Shown here in pieces: positions 8,998-17,666 of a stretch of DNA of 64,000 nucleotides (position 1 is its first letter; every line of letters starts with the position of its first letter). The notes beneath the pieces were generated by a model. That model was not told where the DNA came from. It made no database searches and worked only from the letters and a program-made list of their open reading frames with translations. A program made the translations under genes and the position numbers. This DNA is from Moanibacter sp965226025 (GTDB lineage: Bacteria > Verrucomicrobiota > Verrucomicrobiia > Opitutales > UBA2987), in assembly GCA_965226025.1 (NCBI GenBank), contig CBDDCD010000003.1:930001-994000 (forward strand). The letters run 5' to 3'.

Positions 8998-9996
8998 ATG
9001 ATGAAGAAAGTACTCGTCGCATCTAGAATTCAGGATCCGCAGTATGATTCGGAAGAAAGGAGGGAGGGAAACGCCAAGATCTCGGAATTTGCAAAGCTGG
9101 AGCTGTATGATCAGCGGGAATTCAATGCCGACCACGCACCCGACGTTGTCGGCGTCATTGCCGATTCGGCCCTGTTCACACGTGAGTTCTACGAGGCGGC
9201 GGAGGATTTGAGATTGGTGACCCGCTGGGGGGTGGGCTACGATAAAGTGAATCTCGAAATCGCCACCGAACTCGGTATTGTGATCTGTGTCGCCCCCGCC
9301 CATATGGCCACTGTGGCGGAGTACGCCATCGCTCAATGGCTGGCGACGCTCAAGCGGGTTTACACCTTAAATCGTATGTCCCATAATGGTGACTTTAGTC
9401 TGGTGAGGACCTACGACGCTGAAGGTTCAACCCTTGGGATCTACGGTTTCGGACGCATCGGACACCAGGTGGCAAAACGGGCTCGCCCCCTTCTCGGCGA
9501 AAAGGGTCGACTGCTGGTCTATGATATCCGTCCCGATATCCACGCCCTGGCGGCGGAATTCGACGCGGAAGTGGTCGACGACCCGATTCGCCTATTCGAA
9601 GAATGTGATACGGTTTCGCTCCACGTCTCCGGAGACGAAACCATCGTGAACTACGAGCAGCTGTGCGCGATGAAGCCCCATGCCTCTCTCATCAATCCAT
9701 CACGCGGTAACCTGGTCAACGATCGAGACGCCCACCGCGCCATCGAGGAAGAGCGCCTTTTCTACTACGTGCTGGACGACCCGACCGACGGCCCCAGGGA
9801 AGTGCATCGAGGCCATCCAAGGATCATTTGCACGAATCACAACGCCGGCGTTACCATTCAGTCGATGATTCGCCTCGAACAGATGAATGTGGACCAGGTA
9901 ATGCACGTATTGCGCGGCCAGAGGCCGCCCCACGTCCTTAATCCAGAAGTGCTGGAACACCCTCGTGTTCGGGTTTGGATGAATTCGAGTAACTAG
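8998..9996 (+). CDS. D-isomer-specific 2-hydroxyacid dehydrogenase
   Basis: 332 residues, the family's normal size. Seen in order: TRWGVGYDKVNLE (first substrate loop), AEYAIAQWLATLKR, the NAD-binding GIYGFGRIGHQVAKR, VSLHVSGDE, INPSRGNLVND (family signature with catalytic Arg), and TNHNAGVTIQS where the catalytic histidine pair is expected. It reduces 2-keto acids or oxidises D-2-hydroxy acids with NAD(H). Two ATGs in tandem (8998, 9001) can start it. The TAG stop (9994-9996) sits in a degenerate copy of the CTAGGAATCTGTCGGAC repeat arm (9993-10009). Confidence 0.92.
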   Translation: MMKKVLVASRIQDPQYDSEERREGNAKISEFAKLELYDQREFNADHAPDVVGVIADSALFTREFYEAAEDLRLVTRWGVGYDKVNLEIATELGIVICVAPAHMATVAEYAIAQWLATLKRVYTLNRMSHNGDFSLVRTYDAEGSTLGIYGFGRIGHQVAKRARPLLGEKGRLLVYDIRPDIHALAAEFDAEVVDDPIRLFEECDTVSLHVSGDETIVNYEQLCAMKPHASLINPSRGNLVNDRDAHRAIEEERLFYYVLDDPTDGPREVHRGHPRIICTNHNAGVTIQSMIRLEQMNVDQVMHVLRGQRPPHVLNPEVLEHPRVRVWMNSSN

Positions 9997-10027
9997 GAAT
10001 TTTTCGGACTCGGAAATTAGCGAGGAT

Positions 10028-10092
10028 CGAAAAGCTGCTGCTTTCCGCTACAGATACCGAATCGGACTGTAGCGGAAAGCGGCAACTTTTCG
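10028..10092. repeat. TGTAGCGGAAAGC inverted repeat
   Basis: Arms 10028-10052 and 10068-10092 are inverted copies with two mismatches in 25 bp. The right arm alone recurs at 42445-42469 with two differences, downstream of another gene. It lies just after the dehydrogenase gene. Confidence 0.8.
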
Positions 10093-10150
10093 TCTTCTTG
10101 GACGCCGATAGTTCTCACTGGATTAAAGCGTTTACTTCTCTGGAGAGTTC

Positions 10151-10183
10151 AGTCCCGCGGATGGTGTAGCTATCCGCGGGACT
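10151..10183. terminator. GC-rich hairpin between convergent genes
   Basis: AGTCCCGCGGAT (10151-10162) pairs perfectly with ATCCGCGGGACT (10172-10183) around a 9-base loop. It sits between the end of the dehydrogenase gene and the end of the enolase-superfamily gene. No T-run follows on either strand, so termination is only inferred. Confidence 0.5.
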
Positions 10184-10204
10184 CACCCCTCTTCGGACCT
10201 CCAA

Positions 10205-11383
10205 TTAGCTTTGGTTGCGGTAGGCTGCGATCTTCACTGGGTCCAGCGCCACCCCGATCCCCGAGCGGTCTGACGGAAATATCATACCTTCCCGGTATGG
10301 CAAGGGCTCATCGACGACGTCGCCTGCCAACAACCCGGGTCCAACCAAATCTGACGCCATGGTCACACCACGTGACGCTACTCCCAGGTGCGCCGCTGCC
10401 GCTGTCCCCGGCGACAGTTCCACGGTGCTTCCCAACAGTCCATCGATTCCCGCCGAAGCAGCGAGCGAAAGCAGCCGCATGGACCGCGACAGTCCGCCCG
10501 CCTGGCAGGGAATTACATTGAATGCGTCAACGGCTCGGCATTTTATCAGGGCCTCAGCAAACGCATCATCGAAGTCCCCCACGTGCTCAATCATTTTCAC
10601 CGGTGTTTCTCTCCGTAGGCGCGCCAGTGATTCCGCCACGTCTTCCACATTTTCGTTAACGCGTTCGGGGTTCTCTTTTGCAATCGTCCGGGAGGCGCAC
10701 ATGAGGGGCGTTTCCACGGCGTCGGCACCTAATTCGGCCATCTGCCTGAGGTGATCTATCGCTTCATTGATATTCCATGCACCACTTGCATCGATTCGGA
10801 GATGGGCTTCTCTGCCAGCGATTCGTCGCGCTATTCGGATGCGTTCACAGTCGAGTTCGAAGTTGTCGCCTACCTTCAGCTTGTAGGCTTGGAAACCCTC
10901 TTCTCTCTTCTCCGATATCTCGTTTTCCAGTTCGCCGACGCCGCGGATGTAGGCTACCCAGGTGACAGGAAGGGCGGGGCGAGAGCGGCCCCCCAGGAGT
11001 TCGTAAAGAGGTTTCCTAAGATGCTTTCCCTTCAAGTCCCACAGAGCAGTGTCCACTGCGAAAGTAAGCGCCGTCCTCAGCTCCTTGTGGGCCTCGCGAT
11101 CAAGCACATCCAGCGAGCGGGAGACCATTTCTTCGTGAGGACGCGCTTCACCGGAAAGAGCCTCGGACAGACCTCCTTCCAGGTCGGACGCATCAACTGT
11201 TCCCCAGGTCAGCTCGATGTCAGGAATTTCTCCGAGTCCTCGGTTGCCCTCCGAATCGGCTAACTCGATCAAGATGTAGTGGGACTCGATTTTGCCGTCA
11301 CCGAGACCACCTGTCGAAGCAACTTTCGTTCGATAGACGCGGGGCACCGAGACCGCATGGCACTCTACCGCCTCAATGATCAC
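10205..11383 (-). CDS. Enolase-superfamily enzyme, mandelate racemase/muconate lactonizing type
   Basis: 392 residues with the capping domain first and then the modified TIM barrel. Visible catalytic elements are the KLKV strand (YKLKVGDNFE) with its base lysine, LRIDASGAW (metal Asp), VETPL and IEHVGD acidic strands, and the C-terminal barrel end DGLLGSTVELSPG. The family abstracts a proton next to a carboxylate, giving racemisation, cycloisomerisation or dehydration; the lysine-type strand suggests the muconate cycloisomerase/dipeptide epimerase side. It is the last gene of a four-gene run, 9 bp after the P-loop kinase. Substrate unknown. Confidence 0.9.
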   Translation of the reverse strand: MIIEAVECHAVSVPRVYRTKVASTGGLGDGKIESHYILIELADSEGNRGLGEIPDIELTWGTVDASDLEGGLSEALSGEARPHEEMVSRSLDVLDREAHKELRTALTFAVDTALWDLKGKHLRKPLYELLGGRSRPALPVTWVAYIRGVGELENEISEKREEGFQAYKLKVGDNFELDCERIRIARRIAGREAHLRIDASGAWNINEAIDHLRQMAELGADAVETPLMCASRTIAKENPERVNENVEDVAESLARLRRETPVKMIEHVGDFDDAFAEALIKCRAVDAFNVIPCQAGGLSRSMRLLSLAASAGIDGLLGSTVELSPGTAAAAHLGVASRGVTMASDLVGPGLLAGDVVDEPLPYREGMIFPSDRSGIGVALDPVKIAAYRNQS

Positions 11384-11392
11384 ATCGGTGGA

Positions 11393-12115
11393 CTATCTGA
11401 CTTCAGGGACGATTTTTCGGACTCCCTTCTCGTAAGCCACTTCGTATTCTCCCGCCGGCACCGGCAGGGCACGGATAGCCAGTTCTCCCTGCGTGATCAA
11501 CGGTTCGGAGCGCAGCAGCAACTCGTCCAGGGATTGATCCGGCGTTTTGTCGGTGGTGTCTATGTCTATTTTGTAGCCCTTATGGGTGAAGAGCGACTTG
11601 TCGATCTCCTCCTCAAATCGTCGCTTCAGATCCGGTATGTCCCCCTCCTTGATAATCTGATACTCATGGGGATCGGCTTTCATGCGCTGGGCGATGGACT
11701 CGTGGCTGGCGGTGACGTGGATCATCACAATGTCAGGTAGACGAGACTCCAGGACCATGGACTCGTAGATTCGCTGGAAGCGATATCCGTATTTCTTATA
11801 GTAGGGACTGTCCGGGTCGTCGCCATACAAGTCGGCATAGATTGCCTCCTCGATATGCCAGCCGCTGATGAGGGTGTTTGCATAGTTCCGGATCACTTCG
11901 ACGTGGTACTGGATTTGCATCCGCTGCATCCGCTCTTTCACATCGTCGGGAAAACCCACCATCAGGGCCCGGGACTCGGGGCTGAGGGTAGCATCCGGAA
12001 CTGTGAAGTGGTCGTCTCCGTGGACGCGGAGTTTACGGTGTCGATAGTAATCACCCAAGAGCTGGATCAGGGTGGACTTTCCAGCGTACTCGATGCCGAC
12101 GAAAATACAGCGCAT
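11393..12115 (-). CDS. P-loop kinase of the thymidylate/nucleoside kinase type
   Basis: 240 residues opening with MRCIFVGIEYAGKSTLIQLL, a Walker A motif (G-x4-GKST). Then come a possible LID-like basic stretch and DIVMIHVTAS as the Walker B-type strand. The fold resembles dTMP kinase or deoxynucleoside kinases, but the usual DRY/DRX motif is not evident, so the phosphate acceptor may be different. It starts 3 bp after the nucleotidyltransferase stop and ends 9 bp before the enolase-superfamily gene, indicating one transcript. Function in this operon is not established. Confidence 0.75.
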   Translation of the reverse strand: MRCIFVGIEYAGKSTLIQLLGDYYRHRKLRVHGDDHFTVPDATLSPESRALMVGFPDDVKERMQRMQIQYHVEVIRNYANTLISGWHIEEAIYADLYGDDPDSPYYKKYGYRFQRIYESMVLESRLPDIVMIHVTASHESIAQRMKADPHEYQIIKEGDIPDLKRRFEEEIDKSLFTHKGYKIDIDTTDKTPDQSLDELLLRSEPLITQGELAIRALPVPAGEYEVAYEKGVRKIVPEVR

Positions 12116-12118
12116 GGC

Positions 12119-12619
12119 TTATTGCCTTCCTTTTTCCTTCTCTTCCAAGGTCCTTCGCAGGGTCTGTAGGACCGCATTGTCCTTGTCTCGCCCGAGCTCT
12201 TCTTTCAACGAAATCAGCGTGGCAAGATCCAATAGATGAACTTTAAGATCCGTCGCGAGGGAAATCTCGATCGTGTGGGGCAACAGAGCCTCATAGCCAC
12301 GACCAGCGCTGAGCGTGCCTAGCAAGTCGAGTGGACCAGCCTTCGTTATGAGCAGTTGGTGCCCCCTTGAAGCCAGATGAGAGAGTCGAGGCCGCAGGCG
12401 GCGGTCGGGACGTTCGCGATAATAAGCGTTCAGTTCGTGCAAAGCTGCCAACAAGGGTTCCAGGTTTTCGGGTGCACGCGAATGGAGCAGATCCAGGTCA
12501 AAGGTGGAAATGGGCGCGCCATGCAGCACCGCGCACACCCCCCCGATCACGATGAAGTCTACTTCATGTTTAGCAAACGTTTCGAGTATGAACAGAAAAT
12601 CAAAGGTCGGGGTTGGCAT
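12119..12619 (-). CDS. Nucleotidyltransferase-fold protein (AbiEii/MNT-like)
   Basis: 166 residues. The N-terminal FIVIGGVCAVLHGAPISTFDLDLLHS carries the G-G-x(n)-D-x-D pattern of the DNA polymerase beta nucleotidyltransferase fold. The rest is helical with TLISLKEELGRDKD near the end, as in other small proteins of this group. Relatives often form toxin-antitoxin pairs or modify proteins. The gene overlaps a 60-residue upstream gene by 20 bp and is followed after 3 bp by a kinase. A second, unrelated nucleotidyltransferase gene lies at 25417-25869. Confidence 0.8.
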   Translation of the reverse strand: MPTPTFDFLFILETFAKHEVDFIVIGGVCAVLHGAPISTFDLDLLHSRAPENLEPLLAALHELNAYYRERPDRRLRPRLSHLASRGHQLLITKAGPLDLLGTLSAGRGYEALLPHTIEISLATDLKVHLLDLATLISLKEELGRDKDNAVLQTLRRTLEEKEKGRQ

Positions 12620-12782
12620 CGCGCAGTCTCATGATCGCCCTGATGTTCCTTTGTAGCGTTTCAAGCCGTTCGGATGGTGTGAGCGAGAGCATCCAGCGGA
12701 TCAATGTGAGATCGACTCCTTCTTCGCTATGCGTCGGTGGGTCCCTGCTCGCATCGCTATCTTGAGGTTCATTCTGTTTCAT
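12600..12782 (-). CDS. Small conserved protein paired with the nucleotidyltransferase
   Basis: 60 residues, acidic N-terminus followed by LIRWMLSLTPSERLETLQ and a basic helix RNIRAIMRLRDANPD. This LTP-x-ERL-x-x-LQ pattern is familiar from short proteins encoded directly before nucleotidyltransferases. It overlaps the nucleotidyltransferase start by 20 bp, which suggests translational coupling and a partner or antitoxin-like role. The ATG at 12782 is the only sensible start. Function is inferred from position. Confidence 0.7.
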   Translation of the reverse strand: MKQNEPQDSDASRDPPTHSEEGVDLTLIRWMLSLTPSERLETLQRNIRAIMRLRDANPDL

Positions 12783-12927
12783 GGATCTTTACTAAAATAA
12801 ATCGCCCAGCATCAAACAAGCCAGTGGGCTAATCAGTTGCAGGACCCTGGATGTGTTTCCTATCCCTCACAGTTCGGCTTTGACAGTACTGTTACTCAAT
12901 AGCGTATCGTAGTCACATGCAATTTCT

Positions 12928-14756
12928 AAGATAGAGCCCGTCCCAGTGGTGGAAACAATTGATTTTTAATGAGTTATGGGCAAAAAAAAGGCCGGATAGA
13001 GCTGCAAAAAGCTCGATCCGGCGAAAAAGGGCGCTTATGCTTGCGTTAGTCAAATACAAAGCACGCCCTTCTCATGAAAAATATTGCCGTACAAAGCTTC
13101 CTGCGTCCAGCCCTAACTCCAGTCATTCGATGCAAAGACTACACCGTGTTTCTGGAAACAATGGAGCGGATTGACCGGGTTTTGATCGACTCCTCGCTGG
13201 AAAGGGAGGCGATCGTAAAAGCCTTGGAAGGATGGGATGAAGCGGGAGGGAAGGATCGGGAGCGACGCGCTCTAAGAGCGATAAAAGCGCTGCGGGTGGA
13301 GGTGGTGCGTCATTTACTCGGAGGGATATCCTTTCGTTGTCTGTCGCAGGAGTTGGGACGCAGTGAGCTTCTAGCTAATTTTTGCCGGGTGCGTGAGGTA
13401 GACGGGATCCGGAAAATATCGAAGAGCAGTCTGGAACGGGATTCGAAATTCTTCGACGAAGCGTATCTGAGACAGCTGCATGCAAGGATGACCGAGGTGG
13501 TGGGCAATGCTGAACATTGTGGTGAGGCAGGATTAGAGAAGCCGATCGATACGAGGGAATGCCTGATCGACGCCACTTGCCTGGAAGCGAACATCCACTG
13601 GCCCGTGGACTGGGTCTTGCTCAAGGATGTGGGAGCAACGCTGCTCAAGGCGATCAGTCTGATCCGGCAGGCGGGAATGAAACAGCGCATGCCCCAGGGA
13701 GCAAAGGGATTGGCTCGGGAGATGAACAAACGGTGCCTGGAGATGACGCATGCGCGTCGGCGCCGGGAGGCGGGCAAAGCGCGTAAAGGGATCCTGCGGC
13801 GGATGAAGCTATTGCTCAAGAAGATTGAGGGCCATGCCCTTCGCCACCGTGACTTATTGGAAGCTATGTGGATGCAAAGCGATTACACCGAGAAGAAGGC
13901 GAGCCGAATCATCGAGCGAATGGATGGTATGTTAGAGCAGATACCGCAGGTCATGAAACAGGCGCACGAACGGATCATAGGGGGGCGGCAGGTGAAGAAT
14001 GAGGAGAAGATCCTGAGCGCCTACGAACCTGAGATTGACGTCATCGTGCGAGGCAAGGCAGATCGGGAGGTGGAGTTTGGCAACACCCTTTATTTATGCG
14101 AGAGCGCAGAGGGATATCTGTTGGACTGGAAACTGTATGGGGGGCAGGCCCCGAGCGAATTGAAGCAGCTTTGGGAAAGTCTGGAGAGGCAAAAGGGCTT
14201 CGCTTTAGAGGAGAAGATCGAAGCGATCAGTGGGGATCGGGGCTATGCCTCGAAGGCGGCCAGCAAGCGGCTCCAGGCAGAGGGGATTTTTGACGCCCTT
14301 ACGCCCCGCAATCCACAAGAGCTCAAGGAGCGGATGGAGGAGCCGCGCTTTGTCCGGTTGCAGCGACGACGAGGGAGCACCGAAGGCCGGATCGGAGTGC
14401 TCAAGAACCGATGGCACGGGGGCAAGATACGCAGCAAAGGCTTTGACAACCGTAACCTTAGCGTGGCCTGGTCGGTTCTGTCCCACAATCTATGGAAAAT
14501 CGCGCAGAGACTTGCGCAAGAACATGAGAAAGAGGCAACGCAGGCGGCATAGGGATCCAAGAATCGAGTCAGAGGCGCTTCCTTGGGAGAACTATCGACT
14601 CAAAGCGAGAGGAAGGGTGCTGGAAAGGTGCATAACGGATAAAAGGTAAGCTACCGAGGACGGAAGGCATGTCGTGGTCTACATAACGTGACGAAGATTG
14701 ATATCGGTATCAGGCTTCCACCCAAATCCTCTCGGATTTGGGACAGCCTCTAAGAT
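12928..14756 (+). mobile_element. Insertion sequence copy 1 (1819 bp) with 5-bp target duplication
   Basis: The element spans 12933-14751 and is flanked by AAGAT on both sides (12928-12932 and 14752-14756). Terminal inverted repeats begin AGAGCCCGTCCCA on the left and AGAGGCTGTCCCA on the inverted right end. Just inside the left end, 12991-13003 and 13010-13022 form a 13-bp hairpin with one mismatch ahead of the transposase gene; it could block read-in transcription. Copy 2 lies inverted at 56813-58631, has the same length, and differs by one residue in the transposase. Confidence 0.93.
13074..14552 (+). CDS. DDE transposase of the 1819-bp IS, copy 1
   Basis: 492 residues. Candidate catalytic acids are D in CLIDATCLEANIHWPVDW, D in AISGDRGYASKA, and E in RRGSTEGRIGVLKNRW, the arrangement of IS4/IS5-superfamily enzymes. 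A basic coiled segment near residues 220-250 (KRCLEMTHARRRREAGKARK) interrupts the catalytic core. The ATG at 13074 lies 140 bp inside the left end. I do not recognise the exact IS family; the 5-bp target duplication and the length are the useful clues. Apparently intact, and the near-identical second copy suggests recent activity. Confidence 0.9.
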   Translation: MKNIAVQSFLRPALTPVIRCKDYTVFLETMERIDRVLIDSSLEREAIVKALEGWDEAGGKDRERRALRAIKALRVEVVRHLLGGISFRCLSQELGRSELLANFCRVREVDGIRKISKSSLERDSKFFDEAYLRQLHARMTEVVGNAEHCGEAGLEKPIDTRECLIDATCLEANIHWPVDWVLLKDVGATLLKAISLIRQAGMKQRMPQGAKGLAREMNKRCLEMTHARRRREAGKARKGILRRMKLLLKKIEGHALRHRDLLEAMWMQSDYTEKKASRIIERMDGMLEQIPQVMKQAHERIIGGRQVKNEEKILSAYEPEIDVIVRGKADREVEFGNTLYLCESAEGYLLDWKLYGGQAPSELKQLWESLERQKGFALEEKIEAISGDRGYASKAASKRLQAEGIFDALTPRNPQELKERMEEPRFVRLQRRRGSTEGRIGVLKNRWHGGKIRSKGFDNRNLSVAWSVLSHNLWKIAQRLAQEHEKEATQAA

Positions 14757-15298
14757 ACGTTTTGAATCGGTTTACGAATTCACATCCAAGCTCGGGTAGG
14801 ACAGTTCCTTATCTGCGTCTCTTTTCCATGGCGGTATCTCAGGGGTGAGGGAATCCTCGCAGGACAAAGCGGTCCAATGAAACCTTAGCTAATATGCCGC
14901 TGCCGGTCGGCAGTACATGTTGGACGAAAGCGTTGAACGCGCGGCCTTTGACGATCTCATAGGCGTAGGGAAGTCCCTGTCTATGATCGATCAGGTCGGC
15001 GATGAATCCTACGAACACCTGGAAATTCGGACCGACACCACTCGACTGCAAACCACGCTTCACGGAAGGGTGATCATTTATGATTTTTGAAGGGTTGGAC
15101 CGGAAGTCTCCTTGTGGCCGGAAGCCGTAATCCCGATGAGAGGGCAGTAATGAGAGTAATTTCCCCTTTCTTGTTGATGCAGGCATGCGATTCCAGCAGG
15201 TCTACGCTTCAGCGCTCTTTGGCGCGCTATCGAGTCCGGAACTGATTACGCATATAGCGTTTAGACCGGATTCAATATAGGGTGGTGCTTTCGGACCT
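14757..15298. other. Gap after IS copy 1 with only weak coding signals
   Basis: 540 bp without a convincing gene. A plus-strand frame at 14917-15090 (57 residues, beginning MLDESVERAAFDDLIGVGKS) looks more protein-like than the 115-residue minus-strand frame at 14839-15186, but neither shows a known domain or ribosome binding site. It may be remnant sequence upstream of the truncated PEP-CTERM gene. Confidence 0.35.
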
Positions 15299-15778
15299 TT
15301 GATGATCAACAATGTCATGATCAGTCTCTCGACGACGGCCGCTGCGCCTCAGGGATTGAGTCAGATCTCTGCGAATAATATTGGTGGAGACAATACCACG
15401 GTCTTCAATGGGAACCCGACTATTTCTAGTGCCAATATCCCTGGGCCCGGCAACACTCGCGCTTTTGATGTGATCATTGCCCTGACGACTCCGTTTCTCT
15501 ACGATCCGTCGGCTGGCAATTGGCTGCTCGATATAAAGAATTCAGATCCCGGTGACAACAGAATTGCCTTCGATCTGGACGCACAGACGTTGACGAACGA
15601 CACGGTATCTTGGGTACAGAGTCCCAATCCTAACGCCACGAATGGCGCGCGTGCCTCTTCTGGATTGGTCACTCAATTCACAACAAGAGCCTCTTCGGAA
15701 ATTCCTGAATCCTCATCGTGGCTTCTGTTGGGCATGGGTATCATCGGGCTGGGGTATGCCTGGCGGCGACGAAAGTAA
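15299..15778 (+). pseudogene. PEP-CTERM sorting-domain protein, N-terminus missing
   Basis: The last 27 residues are a clear PEP-CTERM tail: SEIPESSSWLLLGMGIIGLGYAWRRRK, with the P-E-S variant of the P-E-P motif, one membrane helix and a basic end. The body (DPSAGNWLLDIKN, DNRIAFDLDAQT) resembles extracellular proteins of this class. No signal peptide precedes it, although export through Sec is needed for exosortase processing, so the 5' part has probably been lost. The upstream gap and the IS 550 bp away fit a truncation. If intact it would be an exported, cleaved surface or matrix protein. Confidence 0.7.
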
Positions 15779-16093
15779 TCAGCCCAAATTCGTTGGATAG
15801 CTGATGGGATGCGTTCAGTTCCGTCAGCTGAAGGAAAGAGAGCCTCACCTTTGCCCGCGTTCTTTTTATTCTACGAAGTCCCTTCGCAGAGTCGGTACGA
15901 CTGCCCTGTCCCTATCACGCCCTCTACGTGAATCCGGATATGCTGCTGTAGGAATAGGTGGAAGAGACTAAACTGTTGTTTAATACCTATGCCGTGTCCG
16001 AAGGACCCGGCCCACCTATGAAAAGGAGCGCGAAGCGGGTGGTCTCCCGGCAGGCCGGGATCTCGACGCGGAAGGAGCTGGAAGGATGCCGGG

Positions 16094-16490
16094 CTAGGCA
16101 CAGCGTGGATCCTCTACCCCGATTTCCCAGCGGCCCATTTCGGGAGTCTTATAATCGATCGTCTCGAGATCACAGCGAGCCTGGTCCCACGTACGATCCC
16201 AGGCCTCGAAGTCCTTTAGCTCAGATTCTGGGTACGACCTGCTCCTTGCCACAAAGCCGGGGAACCAAGGTCGGCCGGTCGGCTGATCTGTTGGGTTGTA
16301 GCGGAGGTCAAAGCTAAAACGCACGCCGTCACTTTCGTTGATCAGTGAGGCGTGTTTGGTCATCTCTAACGGGCTGGATGTCCGCCTCTTCATCGAGAAG
16401 ACCTTGAACGACGACGTATCCCTGGCCCTCGAACATCTCAGTGGTGGTTCGGTCCAGGGAGTCTGTGTAGGCTAGGAGTCTGTCGGACAT
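16094..16490 (-). pseudogene. phyH pseudogene with internal deletion
   Basis: Two fused fragments of a PhyH gene. The first (from 16490) reads EMFEGQGYVVVQGLLDEE, matching the N-terminal EDGYLVLRGLFDPE of the gene at 32951-33931. The second, in a shifted frame from about 16370, reads LRYNPTDQPTGRPWFPGFVA, nearly identical to the C-terminal region of that same gene. The central 200 or so codons with the H-x-D iron site are missing, so it cannot be an active oxygenase. Its apparent first codons (MSDRLLA) are encoded by a palindromic repeat arm. Confidence 0.85.
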
Positions 16491-16540
16491 TGACTTTCGA
16501 TTGCTTCGCAATTGACAAAATTGGTCCGACAGACTCCTAG
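16472..16540. repeat. CTAGGAGTCTGTCGGAC palindrome, perfect 17-bp arms
   Basis: Left arm 16472-16488 and right arm 16524-16540 are exact reverse complements. The 35-bp interior contains a second small hairpin (ATTGC-ttc-GCAAT). The right arm gives the TAG stop of the following phyH gene (16537-16539, complement), and the left arm gives an ATG to the phyH pseudogene on the other side. Confidence 0.9.
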
Positions 16541-17394
16541 CCTCGCGACGCCTTATCCAGCGACGCCACATAGTCCTCGCCGCGGTGCTCCTCCAACCAG
16601 CCCTTCAGCGGCACATCTTCGTCCGTCGGCTGCCACCACCCTTTCACGTCCACGCCATCGCCCAGCAATTGTCGGCGGATCGGATCGCATTTGGAGAGGA
16701 TTTCCTCCGGAAGATTGTTGTAGTCGAGTCCGCGCAGCCATCGATAGCTATAACCGAAAAAGAGCACCCTTCGAGTTACATCAGACGTGTTGATTCCCCG
16801 CCGATGCCACATCCGCCGTTCGAAGAGGACAGCGGTTCCGGCTTTCACGCACACCGGCAATGTGCCTTTGCCATTATCGCATGCTTCGGGCCGAGTATTC
16901 GATTTATGACTGCCCGGAATGATCGTCATGGCGCCATTTTCGGGTGTATGCACATCGCTCAGCCAATAGCTGATTTTGAGCGAGAGTCTGGGGTGCGGCC
17001 GCTCCATTTCGGGTACGGGACGTCCGCCATCCTGATGCCATCCGCCCTTACGGATTTCGCCACCTTTTTGCTCCGGCGGGTAGAGGATCAGGTGCGAGAT
17101 ATAGAGTTGGATATTCCAACCGAGGATATCCCAGAGCAAGGGGAAGGTCTTGGGGTTGTCGAGGAGATCGAGAAAGGTGTCGTCTTCGACCACGGTGCGA
17201 AACTTCGCCAGCATGTCATGGGGCGCCAGATTCTTGGTTTCGCGTTCCCGCGCCCAAACGCGATCTACCGCTTCATTCAGACGGTCGAGAAGATCAGGCG
17301 TCAGCGCATCCTCGACGATCAGGTAGCCTTGATCCTCGAAATGCTCCAGTTGCTCTTTCGTCGCGCAGTGTTCAAGCCATCCTAGGTCGTCCAT
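16537..17394 (-). CDS. Phytanoyl-CoA dioxygenase (PhyH) family protein
   Basis: 285 residues. Iron ligands H-x-D are seen in GGWHQDGGRPVPE, the middle landmark in IIPGSHKSNTR, and the distal histidine in RRMWHRRGINTSD, followed by RVLFFGYSYRWLRG with the 2-oxoglutarate-binding arginine. It is closely related to the gene at 62014-62895 (shared Y-x-YRW, then a DY and P-I-x-R-x-LLG segment), so the two are paralogues. The stop codon lies in a palindromic repeat arm. The next upstream gene is 270 bp away, so it is probably transcribed alone. Substrate unknown. Confidence 0.92.
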   Translation of the reverse strand: MDDLGWLEHCATKEQLEHFEDQGYLIVEDALTPDLLDRLNEAVDRVWARERETKNLAPHDMLAKFRTVVEDDTFLDLLDNPKTFPLLWDILGWNIQLYISHLILYPPEQKGGEIRKGGWHQDGGRPVPEMERPHPRLSLKISYWLSDVHTPENGAMTIIPGSHKSNTRPEACDNGKGTLPVCVKAGTAVLFERRMWHRRGINTSDVTRRVLFFGYSYRWLRGLDYNNLPEEILSKCDPIRRQLLGDGVDVKGWWQPTDEDVPLKGWLEEHRGEDYVASLDKASRG

Positions 17395-17480
17395 TTTTCA
17401 ACCCTAACAATGCTGCTTATTGACCTCAGATATCGTCAAGCACCTAATCCGTAAGAAAAAGGCGCGAAGAGGAAGATCAA

Positions 17481-17655
17481 CCACGGATTTCACGGATGGG
17501 CACGGATGAGAGAAACCACGGAAACCACGGAGGCACGGAGGACGACCACGGATTTCACAGATTGTCACGGATGTGAATTGAGAGTGTGAGTTAAGAGTGA
17601 TGGGCGACATTTATTCTCTTCTCCGTGTCTCCGTGCCCTCCGTGGTTCTCTTCGC
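17481..17655. repeat. CCACGGA-rich dispersed repeat
   Basis: Repeated units such as CCACGGATTTCACGGAT and CACGGAGGCACGGAGG fill 17481-17575; an inverted stretch (CTCCGTGTCTCCGTGCC, CTCCGTGG) follows at 17618-17644. Similar CCACGGATTTC sequences are a known repeated intergenic type in PVC-group genomes (recalled, not checked). Fills the 270-bp gap between the phyH and dehydratase genes. Confidence 0.75.
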
Positions 17656-17666
17656 AACATTTGCAG

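Noticed and set aside
14839..15186. A 115-codon minus-strand hypothetical gene
   Set aside because: No domain, no ribosome binding site, and a plus-strand frame over the same bases looks equally coding; kept only as an uncertain region.
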